Source: Verrucomicrobiales bacterium (GTDB lineage: Bacteria; Verrucomicrobiota; Verrucomicrobiia; Verrucomicrobiales; DEV007). From it: a DNA stretch of 64,000 bases. Numbering within the stretch: the first letter of the stretch is position 1; each line of letters starts with the position of its first letter. Location of the stretch: positions 1 through 64,000 of the forward strand of contig JAEUHH010000105.1 of the NCBI GenBank assembly GCA_016795505.1. The letters run 5' to 3'. The position numbers and the translations under genes were made by a program. Below the pieces are notes generated by a model. That model did not search any database, was not told the DNA's origin, and was given only the letters and a program-made list of their open reading frames with translations. This document shows positions 25,301 through 35,347 of the stretch, in pieces.

Positions 25301-26085
25301 AACGCGTGGCACGCCCCCTCCCTCCCGGCGAGGCCCCCGATTTCTCCGCACCGGTGCAGCGCCGGATGACCGCGGAGCAGGTCGTGGACTCGCTGTTCTC
25401 CTCGGTCGGCAAGGATCTGGACTCGGAGGAGATCTCGATGGACATCGATGGCACGCAGGTCGAGAGCACCATGATCAGCCTCGGCATTCCGCGGCGGGCC
25501 TGGGAATTCACGTCCCTTTCGAACGAGCGCGACCGCCCGAGCCTCGCCATCCCCAAGGCCCAGGCCATCGTCGATGTGCTGGAGAATTTCGGCTGGCGTT
25601 CCTCGCGTCAGGAGCCCAAGACCGACCGGGAAAGCGAGCCGAATCTGCGCCAGCCCGCCATCCTGGCCAATGGATCGCTGGGACGCTGGGTGACGACACT
25701 GAGTGACCGCAGCGACCTCACCCAACTCGCCCTGCGACCGGACCTGTCCCAGGATGAGTTGGTCGAGAGCGTCTTCCTGCGCCTCCTGACACGCAAGCCG
25801 ACCGACGATGAGCGCATTCGTTATGCCGAACTGCTCAGCGAAGGCTTTGCCAGTCGCATCCTTCCGCCCGACAAGCGCCCCCCGGCAATCAAACGCGAAC
25901 CGCTGAAGCACGTTTCCTGGTCGAACCACCTGTCCGCCGAAGCCAACCGCATCAAGATTGAGATGGAAAAGCGCGCCCGCGAGGGCGAGCCGCCCACGGT
26001 GGCGCTAAGCAGCGACTGGCGCGAACGCCTCGAGGACATGGTCTGGGCGGTGATGAACTCGCCCGAGTTTGTTTACCTCCCCTGA
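22384..26085 (+). CDS. Large secreted LamG / cytochrome-like PSCyt1 - DUF1549 - DUF1553 protein
   Basis: A 1233-residue exported protein; signal peptide from the ATG at 22384 or 22396 ([20 protein letters not shown]). Residues about 45-300 form a LamG/concanavalin-like domain ([45 protein letters not shown]). Near residue 575 comes a PSCyt1 haem motif CYRCH, then DUF1549 ([19 protein letters not shown], with a second haem-type motif CARCH) and DUF1553 at the C-terminus ([40 protein letters not shown]). These proteins are hallmarks of Planctomycetes and Verrucomicrobia and are thought to act in extracellular polymer breakdown or electron transfer. The DUF1501 partner follows 46 bases later, the usual pairing. 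Confidence 0.93.
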   Translation: MPATMSLLRRALPLLSLCLLSPALLTAAPDAPPSAGYGEQIRQLLPVAWWSFDDAKRPDLGEISGEVKLGVPGPGAKDFKTFPDTNRAAGFSVKDGKAAGFIRLEDVGAGSQFDFDNGDPITIEAWVNVDASVAKGANMYVLGKGRTGNPGEAANNQNYGFRLFESGGYLNLSWLFRSRDDGDSAGDWHRWDSSTGFKAGTGWHHVAIVYVFGEPESVRGYIDGEAVDGVWSKSYAGATKRPPVIDNDEIWVGTSGGLNASTSFQGSLDEVALYRRALTAEQLTARFPVEPYTPKLPEGGLTTGKVRMEIVEELGKTGKWPNRFAEPTLVYEEEAFGFFQIPQKYIGSGIRGDWTNPYLLRALSKIQLPVGEQKLLIRARGKSRVWLDGKIIADLDYGNLGGGGHNEVGELAEVNGQELRYLGPGDRERLISVTGDGREHVLVLEMIAGNGRVRATLGETSVSLLRPDGRFALIAPGGRDVPLTDAGWEAYRKERTAHLDTVNRNQRLALRAGEADFWEKRHEFARNHVASLPKPAHESIDAFLAASWEGANAASAGAVGGIDFGREIKPILAEHCYRCHEDKAKGGLRLSDREAALTGGDSGEPALVPGKPDESLLLTLIHPDAGDDIMPPKGDPLPEADRQKIAEWIRQGASYASAGKKIEPAPLTTDLDFLRRVTLDTVGVIPSADEIAAFLAEDAKTRRATAIDRLLDDPRWADHWTAYWQDVLAENPNILKPSLNNTGPFRFWIHEALRDDLPMDRFVTELVMMEGSKLGGGPAGFAMAAQNDVPMAAKAHILGTAFLGVEMQCARCHDSPYHETKQRDLFAMAALLNREPIKLPETSSVPLTTFAGRKPLIEITLKPGETVEPGWPELFARQFVDGIDESLVRKPDDSRERFAALITSPRNERFAQVIANRIWKQLMGHGIVENAGDWESSKPTHPDLLNWLGQELTAHGYSVKHLARLILNSEAYQRVARPLPPGEAPDFSAPVQRRMTAEQVVDSLFSSVGKDLDSEEISMDIDGTQVESTMISLGIPRRAWEFTSLSNERDRPSLAIPKAQAIVDVLENFGWRSSRQEPKTDRESEPNLRQPAILANGSLGRWVTTLSDRSDLTQLALRPDLSQDELVESVFLRLLTRKPTDDERIRYAELLSEGFASRILPPDKRPPAIKREPLKHVSWSNHLSAEANRIKIEMEKRAREGEPPTVALSSDWRERLEDMVWAVMNSPEFVYLP

Positions 26086-26131
26086 ACCAGCGAATCATCC
26101 CGCCTTCCCCTTTTTCCAAACACTGCATATC

Positions 26132-27418
26132 ATGAAACGCCGCCGCTTTTTCCAATTTGCCGGGGCCGGCAGTCTCGTTCTGGGCCGTCCGTTCGGTCTC
26201 TCTGCCTCTACCACGCCAGTCGCCGAGTTTCCCCTCGGAAAGGCGGAACACTGCATCCACATCTGGCTCGGCGGAGGCGCCGCCCAGATCGACACCTGGG
26301 ATCCCAAGGCACTGGGAGACGCCAAGGCCAAGAAAGCCGGCAGCTACTACCCGTCGATCGAAACCAACGTGCCGGGGGTGCAGGTCTGCGAACACTTGTC
26401 CCGTTGCGCCCAGATGATGGACCGGATCACCGCCGTCCGAACCGTGAATCACGATGTGATCGACGAGCACGCGGCCGCCTCGAACCGCATGCACACCGGA
26501 CGCAATGTCAGCGGCACCACCGTCTATCCCTCGATCGGTTCCATCGTGGCCCACGAACGCGGAGCCGCCGCCGAGGGCGTGCCGGCCTACGTGGTCATCG
26601 GCTATCCAAATTTCTCCCGCGGCCCCGGATTCCTTGGGGCAAAGGCCGGCTTCCTCTACCTGCTCGACACCGAGGCCGGTCCGGCCGGTCTCAAGCGACC
26701 CGAGCATGTCACCGATGCCCGCCAGGCTCGCCGCGAGGAGTTACTCGCCGCGATGCGCGAGAGCGCCCGTCAATTTCGCCCCACGGAAGTCGTGGGAGGC
26801 TACGATGCGGCACTGGCGGACAGCCTCGCCCTCGCCGGCCCGAAGTTCATGGAGGTTTTCGACCTCAAATCAGAGAAAGGTGACCTGCGCACCGCTTACG
26901 GCGATGAGTTTGGTCAACGTTGCCTGCTCGCGCGGCGACTCATCCAGCGGGGCGTGCGTTTCATCGAGGTTTCTCATAACCTCAATTTTGTGAATGGAAC
27001 CGGATGGGACACCCACAACCAGGGCCAGCTCAACCAGCATATCCTGATTCAGGAACTCGACCGGGCGCTGTCCACGCTGATCACCGATCTCGAAGCCCAC
27101 CAACTGCTCGACAAGACATTGATCGTCGTGAACACCGAGTTTGGTCGTCCCGCGGCCTTCGATGGCGGCGGCGGCCGGGGTCACCAGGGCACGGCTTTCA
27201 GCGTGGTGCTGGCGGGCGGCGGGCTGAAGCACTCAGGTGCCTGGGGCATCACGGATGACGAATGCAAGCTCCCGGTGGAGAATCCCGTCGGCGTGCCGGA
27301 CCTGTTCGCCACCATCCTCGCCGATTTGGGAATTCAACCCCGCAAGGAACTCTTCGACGGTGATCGTCCCGTGCCGATCACCGATCAGGGCACTCCGATC
27401 GCGGCACTGATGGGCTGA
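26132..27418 (+). CDS. DUF1501 family Tat-exported protein
   Basis: A 428-residue protein with a twin-arginine signal ([18 protein letters not shown]) directly at the chosen ATG. DUF1501 (alkaline-phosphatase-fold, sulfatase-like) features: [58 protein letters not shown] and [14 protein letters not shown]. It forms the classic pair with the PSD1 gene upstream and is presumably exported with it to act on the same extracellular substrate. Confidence 0.92.
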   Translation: MKRRRFFQFAGAGSLVLGRPFGLSASTTPVAEFPLGKAEHCIHIWLGGGAAQIDTWDPKALGDAKAKKAGSYYPSIETNVPGVQVCEHLSRCAQMMDRITAVRTVNHDVIDEHAAASNRMHTGRNVSGTTVYPSIGSIVAHERGAAAEGVPAYVVIGYPNFSRGPGFLGAKAGFLYLLDTEAGPAGLKRPEHVTDARQARREELLAAMRESARQFRPTEVVGGYDAALADSLALAGPKFMEVFDLKSEKGDLRTAYGDEFGQRCLLARRLIQRGVRFIEVSHNLNFVNGTGWDTHNQGQLNQHILIQELDRALSTLITDLEAHQLLDKTLIVVNTEFGRPAAFDGGGGRGHQGTAFSVVLAGGGLKHSGAWGITDDECKLPVENPVGVPDLFATILADLGIQPRKELFDGDRPVPITDQGTPIAALMG

Positions 27419-27471
27419 AGGCCGGCGTCGAAGGTGCTCACCTCCGTTGGAACCATTCCGTTTGGGAAGGC

Positions 27472-30438
27472 TCAATCCACGAACAGGAACTCATTGGTCC
27501 CCAGCAGCGCCTGTGCCAGATTCTCCCACGCATCGGACAGTTCGGCTGGTCCGCCAAACTGGGAGGTGAAGTTCCACCGAATGGCGGAATTGGACGCATC
27601 ACGAATCTCGGGTGACCACGAAAAGCTGTCGAAACTGCCGTTCGCTCCCGGTTCGACTACAAAGTCCAAACGATCGCCCGCACGAACCGCCAGCGATGGC
27701 AGGGCAATCGATTCACCGGTCGAGGCAGCCGGCACGTCGCGGCTCAGAACCACGCCCTTGCCGGACTGGACGATCCGGGCGACGACGCCATCCCCCTTGC
27801 CCACATTGCCCTGACCACGAGTGAGGCTGCCGGTGATCTGGATCGTGGTGTCGCGGGGCGCCGTCCAGCGGAGGATCCAGGCATGACGGGCATCGGATCC
27901 GGTGTGACCCGAGCCATCCCGGCGCACTCTCAAGTACTTCGCCGGGCCATCAGGACCTGGGTAGTTGCCCGCCACCTGCCAGCCCTCTCCGTCAAAGACC
28001 GGGTAACGCTGAAAACTCACCGCCGCGCTCTCGGGATCGATCCCGCCATAGCCATACTCCCACTCCGTCATCGTCTGGCGGTCACCGATCGATCCCAGCG
28101 TCTCACCGGCTTGACGGATAAAGCCCAAGGCCAGCCGAGCCTCCTCGGCATCCGGCTCGCGGGACAACGCGGCGCGATACAACGCGGCCACTTTGTCCTC
28201 TGGCGTGGCAGATGAGACGATCTCCGGCCGTTTCAATAGACGATCGGCCTGCTCCTGGACGAAGGGACCATTCAGCAGGAAAAGCGCCTGCATGGGAATG
28301 GAGGTGCGGGGGCGTTTACCAGTGTGCTCCTGGGGATTGGAGAAGTCGAAGTTCCGGAAAGTCGGATCGACATTCTGCCGGTCGATGTAGGCATACACCG
28401 CACGGCGATTCGCGAACGGTGGCTGCAACAGGGTCACTGAGCGGCCATACAGGTCGCCCTTCAGGTTACCAGCGACTTGGAGCAGGCTGTCGTGCATTTG
28501 CTCAAAATCGAGACGCTGGCGGTTTTGACGCCAATAGAGGCGATTCTCAGGATCGACAGAAGCAAAGCGAGCCGCCCGCTCGGGATCCGAGGCCGCCGGA
28601 TGCGCCGACGCTCTCCGCCACGTCTCGGAGGTCAGGATCAGACGGTGCAGCTTTTTGATCGACCAGCCATTTTCCACGAACCACGAGGCGAGCCAGTCCA
28701 ACAACTCGGGATGACTGGGCCTGTCGCCCTCGATGCCGAAGTCGCTGACCGTGCGGACCAGGCCTTCGCCGAAATGCCAAGACCACACGCGATTCACGAT
28801 GACGCGGGCCGTTAGGGGATTCGCCGGATCGGCGATGGAGCGTGCAAGTTCGAGACGTCCGCTGCCTTTCTGGTATTCGGGAGCCGCCCCTCCTGTGAGA
28901 ATATCGAGGAACTTCCGAGGAGCCAACTCGCCACGGCGGCCCGAGTTGCCCCGGATGAAGACGTCTTGGGAAATCGGCTTTTCCCGGTCCTCCAAGATCA
29001 GGGCGCGATCCGGTTCCATCCCGGAGTCGGCGACGAACTTGTCCACGACCTTTTCCAGATCGTCCAATTTCCGGCGGTCCTCCCGGGGCAGTTTGCCGAT
29101 CAGCGCGGCCGGACGGTTGGCGATCTCAGGATGCTGCTTGCCCAACTCCGCGAGCTTCGGCTGGAGGAAATCGTCGACCACCTTCTGCTTTTCAGCGAGT
29201 TGCTTCAGGTAGGCATCATACTCGGGTCCTTTGCGGGGCTGGCCGATCTCCGGTGCGGATTCCGGCTCCACGGAGTTGAGAAAAATACCGTAAAAGCCGT
29301 AGTATTCCTTGGTGCCGATGGGATCGGACTTGTGATCGTGACAGCGCGCACACCCGACCGTGAGCGCCTGGAGACCGCGAAACGTGGTGTCGATGCGATC
29401 CGCGAAAATCTCCTCCTGCGCCCCATTTTTGCTCAGAGTCAGGAATCCCAGAGCCGCGAGATGGCCGCGCTTCGCCGCGTCGTTACGGTCGACGAGTTGC
29501 TCGGCGGCCAATTGGTAGAGCAAGAACTGATCGTAGGGCAGATCCTCGTTGAAAGCACGGATCAGCCAGTCGCGATACGTGTAGCTGAAGATGAAGCGCC
29601 GCTCCCGACCTCCGGCCTCGTATCCCTTGGTATCGGAGTAGCGGGCCACATCCATCCAGTGCCGCGCCCAGCGCTCGCCGTAGTGGGGCGACGCCAGCAG
29701 ACGATCCAACACGCCGCCCCAGGCTTCGGCATCCGGCTTCGAATCCCCGACGAAGCCGCTCTGATCCGCAAAGGTGGGCGGCAATCCCAGCAAACTGAAG
29801 TGCGCGCGCCGATACAGCGTGGCCCGGTCCGCAGTTGGAGCCGGTTCAAGTCCGGCCGCCGACAACTGGCGATTGATGAAGAAATCTATCGGGTTGCCGG
29901 TGTAGCCCTCCGGCAAGGCGGGCTTCACCACCGGCTGGAAGGCCCAGTGCTTTGAGGCGGTGTCGCCGCCGCCACCGGTCAAATCGCCTGCCTTGTCGGC
30001 CGGCCACGGCAAACCCATGCCGATCCACTGCTCCAGATCAGCCACCGCTTCGGCGGAAAGCTTGGCGCCTTTTTCAGGCATGCTGGGGATCTTTGCCGCG
30101 CCACCGACGTGTTTCACCGCCAGGATCAGGGCGCTTTCCGCCGGCTTTTCGAGATTCACGACCTTGCGATAGTCGCTCCCCTTCATAATCCCGGCCCGAC
30201 TGTCGAGCCGCAGCCCGTTCTTGGCCTTGATCCCCGTATGACAATCAAGACAGGACTCCGCGAGCACGGGACGGATCTTGTTTTCGAAAAACTCAATCTG
30301 CTCGGGAGGAAATGCCGCCGATTCCGCCGCCCAGACACCCATCGGTGCCAACAGTCCAGCGGCGAATCCACCCAGCACCAAGCTCCGCCTCCATCGGGAG
30401 ACGCTTTCCTGAATTTCCGTCTTTTGAGCCATGTCCAT
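27472..30438 (-). CDS. Secreted PSCyt1 - DUF1549 - DUF1553 protein
   Basis: About 988 residues from the ATG at 30438; the frame is open to 30471, so the start is uncertain by a few codons. Signal segment: SLVLGGFAAGLLAPMGVWAA. The PSCyt1 haem motif is CLDCH near residue 67 (LAESCLDCHTGIKAKNGLRL). DUF1549 follows with RRAHFSLLGLPPTFADQ and the second motif CARCHDHKSDPI, then DUF1553 (ARVIVNRVWSWHFGEGLVRT) and finally a beta-rich carbohydrate-binding-like tail (RWTAPRDTTIQITGSLTRGQ). It is convergent with the DUF1501 gene, with 53 bases between stops. It has no DUF1501 partner of its own. Confidence 0.92.
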   Translation of the reverse strand: MDMAQKTEIQESVSRWRRSLVLGGFAAGLLAPMGVWAAESAAFPPEQIEFFENKIRPVLAESCLDCHTGIKAKNGLRLDSRAGIMKGSDYRKVVNLEKPAESALILAVKHVGGAAKIPSMPEKGAKLSAEAVADLEQWIGMGLPWPADKAGDLTGGGGDTASKHWAFQPVVKPALPEGYTGNPIDFFINRQLSAAGLEPAPTADRATLYRRAHFSLLGLPPTFADQSGFVGDSKPDAEAWGGVLDRLLASPHYGERWARHWMDVARYSDTKGYEAGGRERRFIFSYTYRDWLIRAFNEDLPYDQFLLYQLAAEQLVDRNDAAKRGHLAALGFLTLSKNGAQEEIFADRIDTTFRGLQALTVGCARCHDHKSDPIGTKEYYGFYGIFLNSVEPESAPEIGQPRKGPEYDAYLKQLAEKQKVVDDFLQPKLAELGKQHPEIANRPAALIGKLPREDRRKLDDLEKVVDKFVADSGMEPDRALILEDREKPISQDVFIRGNSGRRGELAPRKFLDILTGGAAPEYQKGSGRLELARSIADPANPLTARVIVNRVWSWHFGEGLVRTVSDFGIEGDRPSHPELLDWLASWFVENGWSIKKLHRLILTSETWRRASAHPAASDPERAARFASVDPENRLYWRQNRQRLDFEQMHDSLLQVAGNLKGDLYGRSVTLLQPPFANRRAVYAYIDRQNVDPTFRNFDFSNPQEHTGKRPRTSIPMQALFLLNGPFVQEQADRLLKRPEIVSSATPEDKVAALYRAALSREPDAEEARLALGFIRQAGETLGSIGDRQTMTEWEYGYGGIDPESAAVSFQRYPVFDGEGWQVAGNYPGPDGPAKYLRVRRDGSGHTGSDARHAWILRWTAPRDTTIQITGSLTRGQGNVGKGDGVVARIVQSGKGVVLSRDVPAASTGESIALPSLAVRAGDRLDFVVEPGANGSFDSFSWSPEIRDASNSAIRWNFTSQFGGPAELSDAWENLAQALLGTNEFLFVD

Positions 30439-30778
30439 GTCGTCTTCGCAAAGAATCCTTCGGGCCACCATCGACCGAAACCGGCGCCATTGCGCGAAAA
30501 AATCGCCTCAACGGAACGCGGAATCCTGGGAAACGAACTCCGCCATTTACGAGATCCGCCGCCAACTTCAGGACGCGAAAGAGGCTGTTTTTTCGACCAG
30601 AACCCCTCACAAGGATCGATGTTCGAACCAACGACTACATCCAACCGGCGGCAAATCGCCGTCGACAGGAAGGGGTACGCAGTGCCCCCGGCCGCCGGGC
30701 GCGCGCCGCCGAGCTCTTCTTATGGTTTGAGCATGGCCGGAAATCAGGGTTTTCTCCCTACTTTCCGGCTCTGGAACT

Positions 30779-31393
30779 TCAGCAGCGTCCGCCAGCCCTC
30801 ACCAGACCGACCATCACGCCCTGAATCATCAGTTCACGGGCGGGAATGAGATCTGGAAACGCCGGATTCTCGGCTCGGAGATACGGCTTGCGCTGCTCCA
30901 TCACGTAGCGCTTCAGCGTCGTCTCACCGTCGATCAGGGCGGCGACGATGTCCTGATTGCGGGGCTCGCGTTGTTCCAGAATCACGTGGTCGCCACTCAG
31001 GATATGCGCTCCGATCATGGAATCCCCCCTCACCCGCAAGGCGAAGGTCTTCGCGCTCGGCTTGACCCCGATAGACCGGGTATCCACGGAGAGGCAACCC
31101 TCTGGCTCCGGAGGCCCTGCCTCGCCGTAGCCGGCCGGAATCATGCCGTAAATGGGAATGTCCACGATCGGCTCGCGATCCAGGCCATCCTCCACCATCA
31201 GGGCGCGCGCCTTGTTGGGCAGGCGCTTGATGGCTCCCTTGCGCTCCAGGGCGCGGATATGGCTCACCGCTGCAGTCTGGCTGGCAAACCCAAAATGCTC
31301 CTGAATCTCCCGCGTCGAAGGCATAATGCCCGAGCGGGCATGCTCCTCTTTCAGATAGTCCAGTAGCTCTTGCTGTCGATTGGTCAGTTTCAT
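30779..31393 (-). CDS. lexA: SOS repressor LexA
   Basis: A 204-residue protein with the winged-helix DNA-binding domain (NRQQELLDYLKEEHARSGIM, PSTREIQEHFGFASQTAAVS, HIRALERKGAI) and the S24 self-cleavage domain. The Ala-Gly cleavage site is in IPAGYGE, the catalytic Ser in RGDSMIGAHI and the Lys in ETTLKRYVME. Upon RecA activation it cleaves itself and releases SOS genes. The start at 31393 gives the standard LexA N-terminus. A TGTTC-N4-GAACA box lies 9 bases upstream of the start, showing autoregulation. Confidence 0.97.
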   Translation of the reverse strand: MKLTNRQQELLDYLKEEHARSGIMPSTREIQEHFGFASQTAAVSHIRALERKGAIKRLPNKARALMVEDGLDREPIVDIPIYGMIPAGYGEAGPPEPEGCLSVDTRSIGVKPSAKTFALRVRGDSMIGAHILSGDHVILEQREPRNQDIVAALIDGETTLKRYVMEQRKPYLRAENPAFPDLIPARELMIQGVMVGLVRAGGRC

Positions 31394-31395
31394 AG

Positions 31396-31415
31396 GAACA
31401 GTGTTCTCGGGAACA
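31396..31415. promoter_or_regulatory. LexA operator (verrucomicrobial type)
   Basis: TGTTCTCGGGAACA at 31402-31415 is a perfect TGTTC-N4-GAACA palindrome. An additional half site GAACA at 31396-31400 makes a second, overlapping pair GAAC-AGT-GTTC. The motif is the one described for Verrucomicrobia LexA, which supports both function and taxonomy. Confidence 0.88.
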
Positions 31416-31524
31416 GATCGGGATTTTTCGGTGGTTCGCAAGTGGAAATTGCGTTTTATTTCACAGAACTGAAACAACGAGCCGCCTCCCCGGGCTCTTT
31501 TCAGCCGTCCTCCTTCCCTCCCTG

Positions 31525-32475
31525 ATGGCCTTTCTTTCCCCATTTCGCCTGATTCCCCGCCTTCCCAGCTGGGGGGTGGCGCTGATTTTGGCGACGGGGT
31601 CGGTCTGGGGACAGGCCCCATCGCCCGAGCGCCCCGCCGTTCCGCGGCCGGAACCGGAAGTGGCCCCGAAAAGCGATGCCGAACCGGATGCCGATCCCAC
31701 CGCCGGTGCCAACAAGCCCTCCCAGTTTGGCGCCCAGCAGAATCCCACCGGTCTGGCCATCGGCGTGTTGGACGAGGCGGTGGACAATCAGGGGCTTCCC
31801 GCTGAATTGGAGTCGCTCGCCAAGGAGGGCGCCCTCGCCTCGGCCGATCAGAATTGGGAGAAAGCTCACGCCGCCTACGAGAAAATGATCGCGCTGGCTC
31901 CCCGCAATGCCCTCGCCTACGCCAACCTGGGCATCGTGGAATACCGCCGCAAGAATTACGAAGCCGCCCGCACGGCCCTGCGGCGTTCGTTGCAATTGAA
32001 TCCCTCCATTTCACAGAACTGGATCACCCTGGGGCTCGTTTATCATCAGGAGAGGAATCTTGAACTGGCCATCGCCTCACTCGCCCGCGCCCTGCATCAG
32101 GACCCGAAAGATCCGCGGGCCCATCTCTATATGGCCGTCGTGATCCACGATTACGGCTGGGGTAGCGCGGCCGAGATCGAGTTGCAGCGGGCCATCCAAC
32201 TCGATCCCACCTACGCCGACGCCCATTTCAACCTCGCGCTCATGTATCTGGAAAAGGATCCGCCGGCCATCGAACTGGCGCGCAGGCACTATTTCATGGC
32301 CATCGACCTCGGGGCTCCACCCGATGAGGAGATCGAGAAGCAGGTCAGCTCGCCCGCCTCGCCGGTACCTGCTCGCCTGGGCCAGGGATTGGGCGGATCC
32401 CCCAGACCGGCCGCTCCCGCCTCCAGCCCGGGCAACCCACCCGCCGCCGGCGATTCACCTCCCAAACCTCGGTGA
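31525..32475 (+). CDS. Secreted tetratricopeptide-repeat protein
   Basis: A 316-residue protein with an N-terminal signal (LPSWGVALILATGSVWGQ), a Pro/Glu-rich linker, and three to four TPR motifs: NWEKAHAAYEKMIALAPRNA, ALAYANLGIVEYRRKNYEAA, NWITLGLVYHQERNLELAIA, AEIELQRAIQLDPTYADAHF. The C-terminal 60 residues are Pro/Ala/Ser-rich and probably disordered. Likely a periplasmic scaffold. It is divergent from lexA and sits upstream of a D,D-carboxypeptidase gene. Confidence 0.82.
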   Translation: MAFLSPFRLIPRLPSWGVALILATGSVWGQAPSPERPAVPRPEPEVAPKSDAEPDADPTAGANKPSQFGAQQNPTGLAIGVLDEAVDNQGLPAELESLAKEGALASADQNWEKAHAAYEKMIALAPRNALAYANLGIVEYRRKNYEAARTALRRSLQLNPSISQNWITLGLVYHQERNLELAIASLARALHQDPKDPRAHLYMAVVIHDYGWGSAAEIELQRAIQLDPTYADAHFNLALMYLEKDPPAIELARRHYFMAIDLGAPPDEEIEKQVSSPASPVPARLGQGLGGSPRPAAPASSPGNPPAAGDSPPKPR

Positions 32476-32625
32476 CTGACCGGACTGGGAAAATCCCCCG
32501 GATGTCCGATCTGGGATGGAGCCGATTTTTCCCTGTCGATTGCACTGATGCCTGCTATCTCTTTCGCCATTCTTTCGACACTGCGTTCGTCCTCCTTTTC
32601 TGATCTGTCCGCCTCGTTCCCAGCC

Positions 32626-33615
32626 ATGTCCGTATTCCACTTTCGCTTTGACTTCACCGCCCCCAGGATCGCCGGTCGTTCCGCGGTCTGGATGACGCTT
32701 TTGGCCCTGGCTTCCTGCCAGAGCCGGCAGGCACCGCCGGTCTCCCGGCCACCCGCTCCGGCGCCGACCGGCTATCAAACCCAGCCCGGTCAGCCTCCCC
32801 AGGGGCCTTACGGCCAACCTCAGCCAACCCTGGCCAGCTACCCGGCCAATCCCGGCTTCCAAAACCTCGACCCCAAACGAAATCCCCCGGCCGTCTCCGC
32901 CCGCGCCGCCATCGTGGTCCAGGCCAACACGGGCAAAGTGCTGTTCCAGAAAAACGCCGACTCCCGCATGCCGGCCGCAAGCACCCAAAAACTGCTGCTG
33001 GCCCTGCTGGTTGCCGAGCGCGGCGGACTCAACGAGCGCATCACCGTTCAGAAGAGCGACACCTACTGCGAGCCCACCAAGATGGGTATCCAGGCAGGAC
33101 AAACCTACACGCGGGCCGAGTTGCTCCGCGCCGTCCTGATCCGCAGCAGCAACGACATCGCGCGCTGTCTCGCCCGCGACCATTCGGGGAGCGATGGTGC
33201 CTTCGCTGCCGCCATGACCCGCCGCGCCCGCCAGTTGGGAATGAACAACTCCTATTTCACCAATTCCAACGGCCTCCCCGATCCGCCCGGCCAGTATTCC
33301 ACCGCCCGCGACCTTTCCATCCTCGCCGCCGCCTGCATGCGCCACGCCGTGATCCGCGAAGCCGTCGGCACCGCCTCCACCACATTTCGATTTTCCGATG
33401 GCCGGACCGTTCCCCTCACCAATACCAACAAGGTGCTCCGCTCCTTTCCCTACTGCACCGGCATGAAAACCGGATACACCAACGCCGCAGGCCGCTGCCT
33501 CGTCTCGAGTGCCAGCTACAATGGGAAAAATGTCATCACTGTTATTCTCGGCAGCCAGACACCCCAGGTCTGGACCGAATCCCAGTCTCTACTCCAGTGG
33601 GGGCTCGGACTCTGA
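32626..33615 (+). CDS. D-alanyl-D-alanine carboxypeptidase-like lipoprotein (S11 family)
   Basis: A 329-residue protein. From the ATG at 32626 it starts with a signal ending in a lipobox (LLALASCQSRQ), then a Pro/Gln-rich linker. The penicillin-binding triad is present: SxxK in PAASTQKLLLALLV, SxN in RSSNDIARCLARDH, KTG in GMKTGYTNAAGRCL. Such enzymes trim the terminal D-Ala of peptidoglycan stem peptides in the periplasm. An upstream in-frame ATG at 32548 would bury the signal peptide, so it was not used. Confidence 0.9.
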   Translation: MSVFHFRFDFTAPRIAGRSAVWMTLLALASCQSRQAPPVSRPPAPAPTGYQTQPGQPPQGPYGQPQPTLASYPANPGFQNLDPKRNPPAVSARAAIVVQANTGKVLFQKNADSRMPAASTQKLLLALLVAERGGLNERITVQKSDTYCEPTKMGIQAGQTYTRAELLRAVLIRSSNDIARCLARDHSGSDGAFAAAMTRRARQLGMNNSYFTNSNGLPDPPGQYSTARDLSILAAACMRHAVIREAVGTASTTFRFSDGRTVPLTNTNKVLRSFPYCTGMKTGYTNAAGRCLVSSASYNGKNVITVILGSQTPQVWTESQSLLQWGLGL

Positions 33616-33784
33616 TCGACCGCTGGCGCGACGACCTTGACTTCCCGAACCGCTGATGGCGGCAGCCGGGGATGACCTGGCAAACCAAGAAAGCCGGGCC
33701 GCTTGGTCCCGTTCGGCTCAAAGCCAGCCAGATCGACCCACGCCCCTGTCTTTCCGCCGCCCTCAGGCTGGAGACGGGTCCATC

Positions 33785-34543
33785 TCACACGCCGCGCTTG
33801 GCTCCGAAGAGCCGCAGGTGCAGGCGATCCGAATAGCGGAAGCCCCGAATCACACAGGCGGCCGCCACCCATCCGCCGGCCCGATCCAGCTCTGCCACAC
33901 TGGTGGCGCGGGGCATCAGAAAGACCCGGCCCGGATCGACTCCCAGCTCGGTCGCCAGCCGATCCACCTCGGCGAGATCGGCCTCCGTCGCCACGACAAA
34001 TTTGAGATCGGCTTTTCCCGTTTCCAACAGCGATCTCAGGACCGTTGGACGCAGCCGCAGTTTTTCCTCCACGCCTGAGTTGCCGAGCTTGGGTGAGACA
34101 TTGATCTGATCGATGGCGGCCAGGAACTCCGCTCCGGGCAACTGGGTGCCGTTGGTTTCGACCTCGAAATGGCATGACTCGACAAACCGGCCCCTCAAGT
34201 TCACCATCAGCGCCACCCAATCCGACTCGTGCAGCAGCGGCTCGCCGCCGGTGAAGACAAAGTTCGGGCAGCCGTAGCCCGCAGCCCGATCCGCCACCGC
34301 CCCCACCGGCAGATCCACGATCTGCTCCTCCCGCCGGTATTTCGCATAGCCCGGCTCCGCGTCACGATCATGGGCAAAAGGCGTGCCCACCCAATTCCAG
34401 GTGTAGTCGGTGTCGCACCAGCGGCAGTGCAGGTTGCAAAGCGACGCGCGGATGAAGACGCTGGGCAGACCGATGCCGCGCCCCTCACCTTGAAGGGTGT
34501 GAAAGATCTCCGGCTCTCCGTCCGGCATGCGGGCGAGTTTCAT
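33785..34543 (-). CDS. queE: 7-carboxy-7-deazaguanine synthase (QueE)
   Basis: A 252-residue radical SAM enzyme. From the start at 34543: IFHTLQGEGRGIGLPSVFIR, the cluster motif CNLHCRWCDTDYTW (CxxxCxxC), FVFTGGEPLLHESDW and HFEVETNGTQLPG, then INVSPKLGNSG. QueE contracts 6-carboxytetrahydropterin to the 7-deazaguanine core of queuosine. The CxxxCxxC spacing and GEG loop are those of QueE. It ends opposite the carboxypeptidase gene and is preceded by an HD protein on the same strand (19 bases). Confidence 0.92.
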   Translation of the reverse strand: MKLARMPDGEPEIFHTLQGEGRGIGLPSVFIRASLCNLHCRWCDTDYTWNWVGTPFAHDRDAEPGYAKYRREEQIVDLPVGAVADRAAGYGCPNFVFTGGEPLLHESDWVALMVNLRGRFVESCHFEVETNGTQLPGAEFLAAIDQINVSPKLGNSGVEEKLRLRPTVLRSLLETGKADLKFVVATEADLAEVDRLATELGVDPGRVFLMPRATSVAELDRAGGWVAAACVIRGFRYSDRLHLRLFGAKRGV

Positions 34544-34562
34544 GCACAACCTCGTTTCCAAA

Positions 34563-35213
34563 TCAGGCGGTGCCGGTTTCGAACCCGCCCGTCCATTGCG
34601 AAATCTCGCTCTGAAGATTGCTCCGCGCCAGCGATTCATACCGACCTCGGAAATACGGCGTCGCAAAGATCCATTCCCTGTCCAAAAAGGACTGCAGGAC
34701 AGCAGCCCGACCTATCCGGTAGCTGGACGCCGACACGAAGTGGTATTCTTGCCGAATGGCGGCAGCGTAGGCCTCGTATGCCGATGCCGGCTGCCCCAAG
34801 ATCGAAAGGTCGATGTCGCAGATCCAATTCTCTGCCTCCGTTCGCGGCAATCGACGGTGATCGGTGACCAGAATCAGTCGCTTGACTTGGTCTATGAAAT
34901 CAGGCTCCAAACCACCGTCCTCCATCGCAGTTGCCGCCCATTCGGCACTCCGCAACTCGTTGTCCGATGCCTCGGGCCGGTAGATGACATCATGGAACCA
35001 AATCGCCGCCTCGATGGCCAACCTATCCTCACCTACTGGAAAATCATTCCGCATGACCTCCCACTCCGACAGGCAGTGGCGGATGTGCGAAAACGTGTGG
35101 TAAAAGCGGGTTGGCTCCGCGTAGGCCGCTTCCATCCGTTCATAAATGGAGTCCTGCGACTTCGAATCGAAGCCCACCCGATCACACCATGCCAGCCACG
35201 CCTCACGCAACAT
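34563..35213 (-). CDS. HD-superfamily predicted metal-dependent phosphohydrolase
   Basis: A 216-residue soluble protein. Metal-binding residues of the HD fold are seen in YHTFSHIRHCLSEW (first His), AIWFHDVIYRPEASDNE (the HD pair) and LILVTDHRRLPRTEAENWIC, DIDLSILGQP. This is the COG4339 type (predicted HD-domain phosphohydrolases) of unknown substrate. It is 19 bases upstream of queE on the same strand and may be co-transcribed; it is divergent from the peroxiredoxin gene. Confidence 0.82.
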   Translation of the reverse strand: MLREAWLAWCDRVGFDSKSQDSIYERMEAAYAEPTRFYHTFSHIRHCLSEWEVMRNDFPVGEDRLAIEAAIWFHDVIYRPEASDNELRSAEWAATAMEDGGLEPDFIDQVKRLILVTDHRRLPRTEAENWICDIDLSILGQPASAYEAYAAAIRQEYHFVSASSYRIGRAAVLQSFLDREWIFATPYFRGRYESLARSNLQSEISQWTGGFETGTA

Positions 35214-35347
35214 GATGCGAATTCTGTGCCACTTCCATCACTCCGTCCACCCTCGGTTTACCCGCCCAGCCGGCCCGCTGTTCCGCCCCGCGTTCGTGCC
35301 ACCAAATTCCCTTGGCAAATCGGCCGCCAGCCCCCCACATTCTCCTC

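Noticed and set aside
31084-31112. A GAGGCAACCCTCTGGCTCC stretch in lexA as another palindromic repeat
   Set aside because: Only the short GAGGCAACCCT part resembles the family; arms and core are missing and the LexA sequence there is normal.
34550-34610. tRNA-like GGTTTCGAACCC sequence
   Set aside because: No cloverleaf could be built; the bases are the end of the HD-domain gene.
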